Assembly: GCF_002847285.1 (NCBI RefSeq)
Contig: NZ_CP025407.1
Span: forward strand, 1,426,001 to 1,490,000
Origin: Streptomyces sp. CMB-StM0423
Lineage (GTDB): Bacteria > Actinomycetota > Actinomycetes > Streptomycetales > Streptomycetaceae
Reading direction: 5' to 3'
DNA: 64,000 nucleotides
Positions within the stretch are counted from its first letter, which is position 1, and each line of letters opens with the position of its first letter. The notes below the pieces were generated by a model. It was not told the DNA's origin. It saw nothing but the letters and a program-made list of their open reading frames with translations, and ran no database searches. Shown piece after piece: positions 35,519-44,289 of the stretch. Position numbers and translations under genes: made by a program.

Positions 35519-38182
35519 TCACAGCCGCGGGTCCACCGGCTCCGACTCCAGCGCCAGCACCGCGAACACCGCCTCGTGCACCCGCCACAGCGGCTCCCCC
35601 GCCGCCAGCCGGTCCAGCGCTTCGAGGCCCAGCGCGTACTCGCGCAGCGCCAGGGAGCGCTTGTGGCCCAGGTAGCGGCTGCGCAGCCGGGTCAGGTTCT
35701 CCGGCCGGGTGTACTCCGGGCCGTAGATGATCCGCAGGTACTCCCGGCCGCGGCACTTGACGCCCGGCTGTACGAGCCGGCCCTCCCCGCTCCGTACCAG
35801 TGCCTGGAGCGGCTTGACGACCATGCCCTCGCCGCCGGCCGCCGTCATCTCCTGCCACCAGGCCACGCCCGCGGCCACCGACTCGTCGTCGCCGGTGTCG
35901 ACGTACAGCCGCCCGGTGCGCCGGAGCAGGCCGGTGGCGTCCTGCGCCACCAGCCGGTCGAGCAGGGCGAGCTGGGCGTCGTGCGGCTCACCGGCCAGGT
36001 TCCGGCCCTCGGCGGCGAGGAGCTGGAACGGGGCCAGGCGCACGCCGTCGAGGCCGTCGACCGGCCAGCAGTAGCGGCGGTACGCGGCCGAGAACGCCTC
36101 GGCGTCGACGGCCCGCTCGCGCTGGCGGCCGAGGAGCGCGGCGAGGGCGGTGGCGGGGTCGGGCTCCGCGGCGCCGGCGTCGGTGCCGGCGGCCGGGGGT
36201 GCCGTCGGCGCGGTGGCCGCCAGGCGCGTCCGCGTCGCCTCCAGCGCCGCCAGCGCACCCGGGAACACCGCCCGCGACGCCGCGCCCACCGCGGCGTACT
36301 GCTGCCGCAGCAGCCCGCCCGCCTTCAGCGACCACGGCAGCAGCTCGGCGTCGAGCAGCAGCCAGTCCGTACCCAGCTCCTCCCACAGCCCGGCCCCCGT
36401 CGCCGCGTCGCGGACGCGGGCGAGCACCTGCTCGGTGCGCTCGGCGTCGGAGAAGAACGGGCGGCCGGTGCGCGTGTGCAGCGCGCCCGTCACGCCCGAG
36501 CCCGGCGGCAGGCCGAAGCGCTTCTCCGCGACGCCCGCGTCCCGGCACACCAGCGCCACGGCGCGCGAGCCCATGTGCTTCTCCTCGCACACCACCCGCG
36601 CCACGCCGTCCGCGCGGTACGCCGCGAACGCCTCCGCCGGGTGCTCCAGATGCCCCTCCTCGCCGGAGGTGGCGGTCGGCGCCATCGTCGGCGGCAGGTA
36701 GAGGAGCAGCCGCGGGTCGACCGCGAAGCGGCTCATGACCTCCAGGGCCGCCGCCGCGTTCTCCTCCCGTACGGCGACGCGGCCGTGCTGGCCGGTCTCC
36801 ACGACGCGGCGGCCGTGCACGTCTGCGAGGTCCAGCGGGCGGTCGCCGGCCGTACCCGCCTGTGCGGCGTCCGTACCCGGGGCGCCGGCCGCGAGCGGCT
36901 TGACCGGCTCGTACCAGACCCGCTCGGCCGGGACGTCGACCAGCTCGCGCTCCGGCCAGCGCAGCGCGGTCAGCTTGCCGCCGAAGACGCAGCCGGTGTC
37001 GAGGCAGAGGGTGTTGTTGATCCACGACGCCTCCGGCGTCGGGGTGTGGCCGTAGACGACGGCGGCGCGGCCGCGGTACTCCTCGGCCCACGGATAGCGC
37101 ACCGGCAGCCCGTACTCGTCGGTCTCGCCCGTCGTGTCCCCGTACAGCGCGAAGGAGCGCACCCGGCCGGAGGTGCGGCCGTGGTACTTCTCCGGCAGGC
37201 CGGCGTGGCTGACGACGAGCCCGCCGCCGTCGAGGACGTAGTGGCTGACGAGCCCGTCGACGAACGTCCGCACCCGCTCGCGGAACCCGGGCTCCGCCGC
37301 CTCCGCGCGCTCCAACTGCTCGACGGTCTCGGCGAGGCCGTGCGTCAGCTTGACGTTGCGGCCGTGCAGGAGGCGGCCCAGCTTGTTCTCGTGGTTGCCG
37401 GGCACGCACAGCGCGCTGCCCGCGGCGACCATGCCCATGACGCGGCGCAGCACACCGGGGCTGTCGGGGCCGCGGTCGACGAGGTCGCCGACGAAGACCG
37501 CCGTACGGCCCGCGGGGTGCACCCCGTCCTCGTACCCGAGGCTCGTCAGCAGCGTCTCCAGCTCGCTCGCGCAGCCGTGCACGTCGCCGATGAGGTCGAA
37601 CGGTCCTGTGAGGTGGGCCAGATCGTTGTACCGGCGCTCCAGCACGACCTGGGCGGCGTCGATCTCGTCCGTGCCGCGCAGGTGGTGCACGGCGCGGAAA
37701 CCCTCGCGCTGCAGCCCGCGCAGGCCGCGGCGCAGCTCGCGGCGCTGCCGCGGGATGACGTGGGCGCCCATGCCGGCGCGGTCGGGGCGGGCGGCGTTGC
37801 GCTCGCGGCAGACGCTCTCGGGGACGTCGAGGACGATCGCGACGGGCAGCACGTCGTGCTCGCGGGCGAGCCGGACGAGCTGGCGGCGGGCCTCGGGCTG
37901 GACGCTGGTGGCGTCGACGACGGTGAGCCGGCCCGCGGCGAGGCGTTTGCCGGCGATGTAGTGCAGGACGTCGAAGGCGTCGCCGGAGGCGGACTGGTCG
38001 TTCTCGTCGTCGGCGACGAGGCCGCGGCAGAAGTCGGAGGAGAGGACCTCGGTCGGCTTGAAGTGCCGCCGGGCGAAAGTGGACTTGCCGGATCCCGTGG
38101 TGCCGACGAGGACGACGAGGGAGAGGTCGGGGACGCCGAGGCGGCGGGGTGCGGTGCCGGGTGCCGGGGTGGTGTCGCTCAT
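35519..38182 (-). CDS. pnkp: Polynucleotide kinase-phosphatase Pnkp
   Basis: RNA-repair enzyme of 887 residues with three domains. Kinase: residues 1-180, P-loop GTTGSGKSTFARRH. Phosphatase: residues 180-470, calcineurin-like with DLIGDVHGCASELE, FVGDLVDRGPDS and VPGNHENK. Ligase-like adenylyltransferase: the C-terminal half, Lys nucleophile probably in VCEEKHMGSRAV. It heals broken RNA ends (5' phosphorylation, 2',3' cyclic phosphate removal). The ATG at 38182 overlaps the Hen1 stop by four bases (ATGA), the standard pairing of this system. The length equals the Clostridium thermocellum enzyme closely. The much longer open frame upstream of 38182 is not coding. Confidence 0.95.
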   Translation of the reverse strand: MSDTTPAPGTAPRRLGVPDLSLVVLVGTTGSGKSTFARRHFKPTEVLSSDFCRGLVADDENDQSASGDAFDVLHYIAGKRLAAGRLTVVDATSVQPEARRQLVRLAREHDVLPVAIVLDVPESVCRERNAARPDRAGMGAHVIPRQRRELRRGLRGLQREGFRAVHHLRGTDEIDAAQVVLERRYNDLAHLTGPFDLIGDVHGCASELETLLTSLGYEDGVHPAGRTAVFVGDLVDRGPDSPGVLRRVMGMVAAGSALCVPGNHENKLGRLLHGRNVKLTHGLAETVEQLERAEAAEPGFRERVRTFVDGLVSHYVLDGGGLVVSHAGLPEKYHGRTSGRVRSFALYGDTTGETDEYGLPVRYPWAEEYRGRAAVVYGHTPTPEASWINNTLCLDTGCVFGGKLTALRWPERELVDVPAERVWYEPVKPLAAGAPGTDAAQAGTAGDRPLDLADVHGRRVVETGQHGRVAVREENAAAALEVMSRFAVDPRLLLYLPPTMAPTATSGEEGHLEHPAEAFAAYRADGVARVVCEEKHMGSRAVALVCRDAGVAEKRFGLPPGSGVTGALHTRTGRPFFSDAERTEQVLARVRDAATGAGLWEELGTDWLLLDAELLPWSLKAGGLLRQQYAAVGAASRAVFPGALAALEATRTRLAATAPTAPPAAGTDAGAAEPDPATALAALLGRQRERAVDAEAFSAAYRRYCWPVDGLDGVRLAPFQLLAAEGRNLAGEPHDAQLALLDRLVAQDATGLLRRTGRLYVDTGDDESVAAGVAWWQEMTAAGGEGMVVKPLQALVRSGEGRLVQPGVKCRGREYLRIIYGPEYTRPENLTRLRSRYLGHKRSLALREYALGLEALDRLAAGEPLWRVHEAVFAVLALESEPVDPRL

Positions 38183-39729
38183 GACGCCTCCTTCGGGGTG
38201 CGGGCGGGGCTGGTCGTTCCGGTGGTGGTGCCGGTGGTTCTGCCGGTGGTTCTGTCGGTGCTTGTTTCGGTGCGGGTGCGGGTGGCGGTCCTGGTGAAGA
38301 CCGCGAGCTGGGTCGGGGGGCCGGCCTCCGGGTCGTCCGGGCCCACGCCCTCGTACGCCACCGCGTACCCGAACCGTGCCGCCACCGGCTCGGCCCAGGC
38401 ACGGAACTCCGCCCGGGTCCACTCGAAGCGGTGGTCCGCGTGCCGGACATGGCCGGCGGGCAGCGACTCCCAGCGCACGTTGTACTCGGAGTTGGGCGTC
38501 GTCACGACCACCGTCCCGGGACGGGCGGAGCCGAAGACGGCGTACTCCAGGGCGGGCAGCCGCGGCGGGTCGACGTGCTCGACGACCTCGCTCAGCACGG
38601 CGGCGTCGTAGCCCGCGAGCCGGCGGTCGGTGTACGTGAGCGCGCTCTGCAGCAGCGACACGCGCGCGGCCTGCCGCTCGCCCATGCGCTCCAGCCGCAG
38701 CCTGCGGGAGGCGGCGGCGAGGGCGCGTACGGACACGTCGACGCCGACGATCTCGGTGAACCGCGGGTCGTTCAGCAGCTCCTTGACCAACTGGCCCTGG
38801 CCGCAGCCGAGGTCGAGCACCCGGGCCGCGCCGGCGGCGCGCAGCGCCTCGGCGATGGCGGCGCGGCGCTGCACCGCGAGCGGCACCGGCTTCTCCTCGG
38901 TGTCGGCCGCCTCGTCGACGGCGTTGTCCAGCTCCTCCGGCTCGGCGTCGTCGGACTCGGCGAGGCGGGCCAGCTCCAGCCGCTCCCGCGCCTCGCGGGC
39001 GAGCGACCAGCGGCGGGAGAGGTACCGGCCGGTGATGAGGTGCTGCTCGGGGTGGTCCTCCAGCCAGCCCTTGCCGGCGCGCAGCAGCTTGTCGACCTCG
39101 TCGGGGGCGACGCCGTAGTGCTTGGCGTCGTCGAGCACCGGCAGCAGGACGTACAGGTGGCGCAGCGCGTCGGCGAGCCGCACCTCGCCGTCGAGGGTGA
39201 GGGACACGTACCGCGAGTCGCCCCACTCGGGGAACTCGGGGTCCAGCGGCACGGCGTCGGCGGTGACCTGCCAGCCCATGGGCGCGAAGAGGCGCTCGAC
39301 GAGCCCGGGGCCGCCGCGGGCGGGGACGGCGGGGACCTCGACGCGCAGCGGGAGGGGCCGGGCGGCGCGCTCGGGGTGGGTGCGGCTGGTGCCGGTCATG
39401 GCGGTGCGGAAGACGCGGCTGAGCGCGACGGCGAGGAGGGAGGAGGCGGCGTAGGGCCGGTCGTTGACGTACTGCGCGAGGGCGGAGTCGGGGCTCTTGC
39501 CCTTGCCGCCCTTGCCCTTGCCCTTCGCGGCGCGCACGAGGCCGACGGGGTCCACTTCGAGGAGCAGCGCGGCGGTGCAGCGGGCGGGGGTCGCCTCGGG
39601 GTAGAAGACGTGGGCCGTGCCGCGCGAGGTGGCGAACTCCTGCGCCTTGCCGGGGTGCTTGTGCAGGAGGAAGCCGAGGTCGGTGGCGGGCGCGGCGTCG
39701 GTGCCGGTCGCGGTAATGGTCAGGAACAC
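38179..39729 (-). CDS. hen1: 3'-terminal RNA ribose 2'-O-methyltransferase Hen1
   Basis: Bacterial Hen1 of 516 residues; it 2'-O-methylates the 3' end of RNA before sealing so that a repaired tRNA resists re-cleavage. The N-terminal half is the Hen1-specific domain (FLLHKHPGKAQEFATSRG). The SAM motif is VLDLGCGQGQL and the metal-binding motif SEVVEHVDPPRL. A Lys/Gly run (AKGKGKGGKGK) near residue 73 and a Thr/Arg-rich C-terminal tail made of repeats are odd. The GTG at 39729 has no recognisable ribosome site; an AT-rich stretch just upstream may mean a leaderless transcript. It lies downstream of an array of 19-bp repeats. Confidence 0.95.
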   Translation of the reverse strand: MFLTITATGTDAAPATDLGFLLHKHPGKAQEFATSRGTAHVFYPEATPARCTAALLLEVDPVGLVRAAKGKGKGGKGKSPDSALAQYVNDRPYAASSLLAVALSRVFRTAMTGTSRTHPERAARPLPLRVEVPAVPARGGPGLVERLFAPMGWQVTADAVPLDPEFPEWGDSRYVSLTLDGEVRLADALRHLYVLLPVLDDAKHYGVAPDEVDKLLRAGKGWLEDHPEQHLITGRYLSRRWSLAREARERLELARLAESDDAEPEELDNAVDEAADTEEKPVPLAVQRRAAIAEALRAAGAARVLDLGCGQGQLVKELLNDPRFTEIVGVDVSVRALAAASRRLRLERMGERQAARVSLLQSALTYTDRRLAGYDAAVLSEVVEHVDPPRLPALEYAVFGSARPGTVVVTTPNSEYNVRWESLPAGHVRHADHRFEWTRAEFRAWAEPVAARFGYAVAYEGVGPDDPEAGPPTQLAVFTRTATRTRTETSTDRTTGRTTGTTTGTTSPARTPKEAS

Positions 39730-39796
39730 GTGAACGAGTATTTCGCGCGGGGTGGGGCGGGGGCCATCGGGTTTCGGGCGGGGGCGGGTGGCGCGC

Positions 39797-40043
39797 GAGC
39801 GGTGCTCTCGTCCGAGAGCAGTGCTCTTGGTGCGGCGGGCTGCTCACGTCGGGGAGCGGTGCTCTCGCCGGGGAGCGGTGCTCTCGCCGGGGAGCGGCGG
39901 TCGCGCCGGAGAGCGGCGGTCGCGCCGGAGAGCGGCGGTCGCGCCGGAGAGCGGCGGTCGCGCCGGAGAGCGGCGGCCGCGCCGGAGAGCGGCGGTCGCG
40001 GCGCGGGTCGGTGCTCACCGTCGAGAGCGGTGCTCAGCGGGCC
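39797..40043. repeat. Thirteen-copy 19-bp tandem repeat array
   Basis: GAGC-type units begin every 19 bases at 39797, 39816, 39835 and so on to 40025. Outer units read GAGCGGTGCTCTCGCCGGG and contain the palindrome GAGC-ggt-GCTC; inner units read GAGCGGCGGTCGCGCCGGA and lack it. One outer unit forms a perfect inverted repeat TGCTCTCG-TC-CGAGAGCA at 39803-39820. The array fills the 304-bp gap between hen1 and the homocysteine methyltransferase gene and covers the stop codon of the latter. It could be a multi-site operator for hen1-pnkp or a structured RNA; no coding potential is evident. Confidence 0.9.
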
Positions 40044-40972
40044 GTGCCGCTTCCGTGCAGTTCCGCCGCCAGGGTGGCGATCGCCTGCGGGCCCACGCGG
40101 CAGCAGCCGCCCAGGGCGGCGGCGCCCGCGTGGCGCCAACCGGCCGCCGTCGGGGCGTCGAACGAGCCGGGGCCGCGCCAGGCATGGGTCTCCGCGTTCC
40201 AGGTCTCGCCGCTGTTGGGGTACGCCAGCACCGGTTTGCCCGTGACGCGGGCCGCCGTCTCCACCGCGTACGCGACGTCCTCCGGCGCGCAGCAGTTGAC
40301 GCCGACCGCCGCCACCCCCTCGTCGTCCGCCGCGACCGCGAAGGCGTCCGCCAGCGGCTCGCCCGCCCGGGTCGCCCCGCCCGCGACCGTGTACGTCAGC
40401 CACACCGGTGCGCCGAGACCCGACGCCGCCCGCAGCAGCGCCGTCGCCTCCGTCACGCCCGGGACGGTCTCCAGCGCCAGCACGTCCGGCTCCGCCGCCG
40501 CCAGCACCTCCAGCCGGGGCCGGTGGAAGCGCTCCAGCTCCGCGACGCCCACCCCGGCCCCGTAGCGGCCGTGGTACTCCGAACCGTCCGCCAGCATCGC
40601 CCCGTACGGGCCCGCAGACGCCGCCACCCACACCGGCCGGGGCGCCTCGTCCGCCACCCGCCGGGCCAGCGCCACGCTGCTCGTCAGCAGCCGGGCCGCC
40701 TCCGCCCGCCCGACGCCGCGGCGTGCGAAGCCCTCGAACGTCGCCTGGTAGCTCGCCGTCAGCAGCACGTCCGCCCCGGCCCGTACGTACGCGGCGTGCG
40801 CGGCCTCGATCTGCGCCGGCTCCTCCGCGAGCACCCGGGCCGACCACAGCGCGTCGCGAAGGTCGCAGCCCTGCGCTTCGAGCTGGTTCGACAGGCCCCC
40901 GTCGAGCACGAGGGGCGGGCCGCCGGCCGCGGCCCGCCCGACCGCTTCCGGGAACGACGAGAGGGGTCTCAA
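40034..40972 (-). CDS. mmuM: Homocysteine S-methyltransferase
   Basis: Cytosolic methyltransferase of 312 residues that moves a methyl group from S-methylmethionine or SAM to homocysteine. The TIM-barrel begins VLDGGLSNQLEAQG; the zinc ligands are a Cys in VGVNCCAPEDV and the pair in GGCCRVGP near the C-terminus. The TTG at 40972 overlaps the TGA of the MazG-like gene (TTGA) with GGAGG just upstream, so the two are coupled; no ATG or GTG lies near enough. Repeats of 19 bp run over its 3' end. Function otherwise standard. Confidence 0.9.
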   Translation of the reverse strand: MRPLSSFPEAVGRAAAGGPPLVLDGGLSNQLEAQGCDLRDALWSARVLAEEPAQIEAAHAAYVRAGADVLLTASYQATFEGFARRGVGRAEAARLLTSSVALARRVADEAPRPVWVAASAGPYGAMLADGSEYHGRYGAGVGVAELERFHRPRLEVLAAAEPDVLALETVPGVTEATALLRAASGLGAPVWLTYTVAGGATRAGEPLADAFAVAADDEGVAAVGVNCCAPEDVAYAVETAARVTGKPVLAYPNSGETWNAETHAWRGPGSFDAPTAAGWRHAGAAALGGCCRVGPQAIATLAAELHGSGTAR

Positions 40973-41316
40973 CTCCCCTCCCCCGGCTCCGGATCCTTGG
41001 CCGCCGGGAACCGCGACTCGTTGCGCTCGATCTTCGCCGCCAGCGCCGCCAGCGGGTCCACCCCCACCGCCGAGCAGAACTGCAGCAGGTACGACAGCAC
41101 GTCCGCGACCTCGTCCGTCACCCGGTGCGCCGCCTCCGGGTCCGCCATGATCCGCGCGGACTCCTCGGGCGTCAGCCACTGGAAGATCTCCACCAGCTCC
41201 GCGGCCTCCACACTCAGCGCCGCGGCCAGGTTCTTGGGTGTGTGGTACTGCTCCCAGTCCCGCGCCGCGGCAAACGCCACGAGCCGCTTCTGCAGTGCCT
41301 GCACGTCGTCGCTCAT
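40969..41316 (-). CDS. MazG-like nucleotide pyrophosphohydrolase
   Basis: All-helical NTP pyrophosphatase of 115 residues, MazG-like/RS21-C6 group. The metal-binding motif is visible in SVEAAELVEIFQW and DEVADVLSYLLQF (the EExxE and ExxxD pairs). It probably removes non-canonical nucleoside triphosphates such as modified dCTP. ATG at 41316 with AGGGG; the long upstream frame is spurious. Coupled by overlap to the homocysteine methyltransferase gene downstream, a pairing I cannot explain. Confidence 0.9.
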   Translation of the reverse strand: MSDDVQALQKRLVAFAAARDWEQYHTPKNLAAALSVEAAELVEIFQWLTPEESARIMADPEAAHRVTDEVADVLSYLLQFCSAVGVDPLAALAAKIERNESRFPAAKDPEPGEGS

Positions 41317-41520
41317 GCGCCCCTGTCTACCACCCGGGCCCACGGTGAATCCGTCCGCCGGCGCCCTCTTGCCGCCGCAGCATCGCCGCGTGCCGGCCGA
41401 CGCGGAGGTCGACGTCTCGGCGTGACGGAGGACGGCGGCGCGGCACGGTGCGGGACGGCGGCGCGGCCGCCTTCGCCGCACGGCCGTGACGGGCACGTGA
41501 CGACCACGCCTCGGTACACC

Positions 41521-42315
41521 TCAGTACACCCAGCGCCGGAAGCCCGACTCCGCGTCGACCGTGTTGCCCGTGATGGTCGCCGCGTCGTCGCCCAGGAGCA
41601 GCGCCACCACGGCCGCCGCCTCGTCCGGCGTGTTCCACGTGCCGCGGGGAAGCGCCCGGCCCACCTGGGCGGCCAGTTCGTCGGTCGCCCAACCGGTGTC
41701 CGTGGGGCCGGGGTTGATGCAGTTCACGGTGATGCCGCGGTCGACGAGGGCGTCCGAGAGCGTCAGCGTCAACTGCTGAAGCGCTCCCTTCGTGGCGGCG
41801 TACGGGATCTCCTGGCTCATCGGTGCCAGATGCTGGCCGGAGGTGAAGAGCACGACCCGGCCGCCGCCCCGCTCCTTTCCCGCCGCCGCGTCGTACTGCG
41901 CCGCGTACGCCTGCACCAGCAGCAGCGTGGCCCGGACGTTCACCGCCCAGCACAGGTCCAGTTCGGCGGCCGTCAGCCGGTCGAGGTCGTACGTGGAGCT
42001 GCGGGCGTGGTTGACGACCAGCGTGTCCACCATCCCGTACCGCTCCCCCGCCGCGGCCAGCAGCGCGGCGGGGGCATCGGCTTCCGCGAGGTCGGCGTGG
42101 GCGTAGGCGAGCCGGTCGCCCTCGCCGCCGAGGGCGGCGGTGACGGCGGCGGTGCCGCCGCGGTCGGCGCCCCAGGGCATCTCGTCGTCGTGCGGCGTCC
42201 AGCCGTGCGCGAAGACGCGCGTGCCGTCGGCCAGCAGCCGGCGGGCGATGGCGAACCCGATTCCCTGCTCGCGGCTCACGCCGGTGACCAGTGCGGTCCG
42301 GCCCTGGAGGGGCAT
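41521..42315 (-). CDS. SDR family oxidoreductase
   Basis: A 264-residue short-chain dehydrogenase. The cofactor loop is atypical, ALVTGVSREQGIGFAIAR, with extra residues; this form is seen in Streptomyces SDRs resembling FabG and FabI. The Asn motif reads VVNHARS rather than NNAG, the Ser is in LFTSGQHLAP and the YxxxK is YAATKGALQQ. The C-terminus ends WVY. The ATG at 42315 follows CGGAG by six bases. A structured 55-bp element with heptamer repeats lies about 110 bases upstream. Substrate unknown. Confidence 0.9.
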   Translation of the reverse strand: MPLQGRTALVTGVSREQGIGFAIARRLLADGTRVFAHGWTPHDDEMPWGADRGGTAAVTAALGGEGDRLAYAHADLAEADAPAALLAAAGERYGMVDTLVVNHARSSTYDLDRLTAAELDLCWAVNVRATLLLVQAYAAQYDAAAGKERGGGRVVLFTSGQHLAPMSQEIPYAATKGALQQLTLTLSDALVDRGITVNCINPGPTDTGWATDELAAQVGRALPRGTWNTPDEAAAVVALLLGDDAATITGNTVDAESGFRRWVY

Positions 42316-42421
42316 GTGCACTCCGTTTCGCTTCGTTCGTGGGGGTCGCCTCACCGGAATCGGCGGCTCCCCATGATCGGGCACACCCCCGCCCGCCCCG
42401 CAACGCCTTTTCCCACGAACT

Positions 42422-42476
42422 GACGACTGACAGATTCCGACATCTGACATCTGACATCTGGCATCCGTCAGTCGTC
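42422..42476 (-). promoter_or_regulatory. Stem-loop with three heptamer repeats
   Basis: GACGACTGAC and its exact complement GTCAGTCGTC enclose a 35-base loop that contains the heptamer GACATCT three times (minus strand AGATGTC). It lies six bases after the end of the ATPase gene and about 110 bases before the SDR start, so it may be the terminator of the first, an operator for the second, or both. Confidence 0.55.
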
Positions 42477-42481
42477 CGCCG

Positions 42482-43765
42482 TCATGCCTCCGCCTTCGCT
42501 CCCTCCCGCCCCTGCCCCGGCCGCTCCCGCCGCTGCGGCAGCGGCACCGCCGTGGCGCACTCCGCCTCCGCCAGCGACGGGTCGCCGACCGAGCCGAGCA
42601 CCCGGATGTGGCCGCGCGCGCCCATCCGCCCGGACAGCGCCACGAGTTCCCTCGCCTGCCGGGCGTCCAGGCTCCGGTCGAGCCCGTCCGCCAGGACCGT
42701 CAGCACCTGGCGGGCCGGCAGCACCTCCGAGGCCGGGTCCACCGCCAGCACCCCGGGGCCGGTGAGCAGGACAAGCGCCATCGCGAGGTAGCGCAACTCG
42801 CCGTCGCCCAGCGTCTCGACCGGGGTGCTGCGCCGGCCAGGTTCGCGCAGCAGGACGGCGCGGACCAGCCCGTCCCCGTACTCCTCCGTCGTCAGGTCGT
42901 GGACCGGGCCCGCGCAGCCGCCGCGCAGGGCGTCCACGAGGGCCGCGTGCCGCAGGCTGCACTCGTCGCGTACGCGGCGCAGGACCGCGGGGAGGTTGCG
43001 GCTGTCGGGGGTGAGTTGTTCGCCGCCGATCGGTACGGCCGTGGCGGCGCGCATCAGGGCGGGGTGCGGGTCGCAGGGATAGACGGAGCGGAGGGCGAGG
43101 ACGGCTTGTTCCGCGGCGGCGAGCACGAGGTGTTCGCCGTCCGTGCGGCCGCCGATGCGGAGCGGTAAGAGGGCGGTGCCGAGCCGGTCGTCGGGGAGCG
43201 GGGCGCGGGTGACGGGGGCGGGGCCCGCGGTGTGCCAGGAGGCTTGGACGCGGTCGCGCCGGGGGTCGCGGAGTGCGGTGGCGAGCAGGGTGTGCCCGGC
43301 GCCGGTGAGGCGTTCGCCGACGATGCGGAGTTCGGGTTCGGCCTGTACGGCGACATCGAGCCGTACGTCGCCGAGGGGGCCGCGGACGGTGCAGCCGAGG
43401 CGGACGCCGCGGCGGCCGGCGGCGTCGGGTTTGGCCCGCTGCGGTACGCAGGCGGCGACGCCTCCCGGCACCGGGGCGAACGCCTCTTCCAAGGTGGCTC
43501 CGGCGCCGAGTCTGGCCAGGACGCCGCAGGCTTCCAGGGCCGCGGTCTTGCCGCTGCCGCTGCCGCCGGTAAGCAGGGTGACCGGGCCGAGGCCGAGCCG
43601 GGTGCCGCGGTGCGACTTGAAGGCGGAGACGCGGAGTTCGCCGAGGGTGGCGCGGTCGGTGTGGGGGTGGCGGCCGGTGTGGGCGGTGCGCAGGGTGGTG
43701 TCCCGCGGCGGGTCGCGCGGGAGGTCGCGGGGGGCGCGGGGAGGGTGCCCGGTGGGGGAGGTCAT
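42482..43765 (-). CDS. AAA ATPase, RecF/OLD-like
   Basis: P-loop ATPase of 427 residues. Walker A is LLTGGSGSGKTAALEA in the N-terminal fifth (residues 55-70), and a late Walker B is GPGVLAVDPASEVLPA with the preceding signature-like VETLGDGELRYLAMAL, the pattern of SMC/ABC-type AAA_21 proteins. No nuclease or toxin domain is fused. The N-terminal 40 residues are Pro/Arg/Thr-rich and likely disordered. The ATG at 43765 has GGGGGAGG upstream. Such stand-alone proteins are common in Streptomyces as ATP-binding proteins of unknown role; DNA metabolism or defence is possible but not shown. Confidence 0.85.
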   Translation of the reverse strand: MTSPTGHPPRAPRDLPRDPPRDTTLRTAHTGRHPHTDRATLGELRVSAFKSHRGTRLGLGPVTLLTGGSGSGKTAALEACGVLARLGAGATLEEAFAPVPGGVAACVPQRAKPDAAGRRGVRLGCTVRGPLGDVRLDVAVQAEPELRIVGERLTGAGHTLLATALRDPRRDRVQASWHTAGPAPVTRAPLPDDRLGTALLPLRIGGRTDGEHLVLAAAEQAVLALRSVYPCDPHPALMRAATAVPIGGEQLTPDSRNLPAVLRRVRDECSLRHAALVDALRGGCAGPVHDLTTEEYGDGLVRAVLLREPGRRSTPVETLGDGELRYLAMALVLLTGPGVLAVDPASEVLPARQVLTVLADGLDRSLDARQARELVALSGRMGARGHIRVLGSVGDPSLAEAECATAVPLPQRRERPGQGREGAKAEA

Positions 43766-43825
43766 GTTCCCGGACGCTATTGAGCGCGCCGGCAGCGGAA
43801 CCGTTCCGGCAGCGGCACCTTCGCC

Positions 43826-43870
43826 CGAACGGGCGAGCCCCCCGCGGATCCGTGGGGGCCCGCCCGTTCG
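43826..43870 (-). terminator. Strong hairpin after sepF-like gene
   Basis: CGAACGGGC and GCCCGTTCG pair perfectly and extend inward through a C-run against a G-run. It begins 48 bases after the stop of the SepF-like gene and clearly ends its transcript. Confidence 0.7.
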
Positions 43871-43917
43871 GTCGCGGTAAGGGCGCCGGGCCGGCGGTCG
43901 GTGAGCGAACGACGGCG

Positions 43918-44289
43918 TCAGTGGCCTGCGACCGGTTCGACTTCCGTGCCGAGGGGGGCGAGGAGGAAGACGTTGCGGTCGACGCGGTGCATGCTGCTCT
44001 GGATGCCGAAGGTGACGCCGCTGGCGAAGTCGAGGATGCGTTTGGCCACGTCGGGCTCGGCGCCGGTGAGGTCGAGCAGGACGGGGACTTGCGCTATCAG
44101 GTATTCGGCGACGCGCCGGGCGTCGGCGAAGACCTGGCAGCGGATGACGACGAACTGCCGCTGGTCGGCGTCGGCTTCGGGGTCGTCGAGGGCTTGGTGC
44201 CCGGTCCAGGAGGGCCATTCGTTGCCGCGCAGGGGGACGACTTCGGCGAGCCCCTGCCACTGCTCGTCGGTGACGTCATGTCCGGTCAA
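43918..44289 (-). CDS. SepF-like protein
   Basis: A 123-residue SepF/DUF552 protein: the fold is marked by VFADARRVAEYLIAQVPVLL and KRILDFASGVTFGIQSSM, with RVDRNVFLLAP at the end. True SepF anchors FtsZ at the septum; Streptomyces have two extra paralogues (SflA, SflB). This copy lacks the N-terminal membrane amphipathic helix of SepF and the dcw-cluster neighbourhood, so it is an SflB-like paralogue (SCO5967 by recollection). The start is TTG at 44289, chosen because AGAGGAGG sits just upstream; no ATG or GTG is usable nearby. Confidence 0.8.
   Translation of the reverse strand: MTGHDVTDEQWQGLAEVVPLRGNEWPSWTGHQALDDPEADADQRQFVVIRCQVFADARRVAEYLIAQVPVLLDLTGAEPDVAKRILDFASGVTFGIQSSMHRVDRNVFLLAPLGTEVEPVAGH

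Noticed and set aside
35519..40018. A 1499-codon open frame that includes Pnkp
   Set aside because: Only the part from the ATG at 38182 has protein character; upstream it is Arg/Pro/Ala-rich and runs through the Hen1 gene in another frame and through the 19-bp repeats.
39797..40043. The 19-bp array as a CRISPR
   Set aside because: Repeats are contiguous with no spacers and no cas genes nearby.
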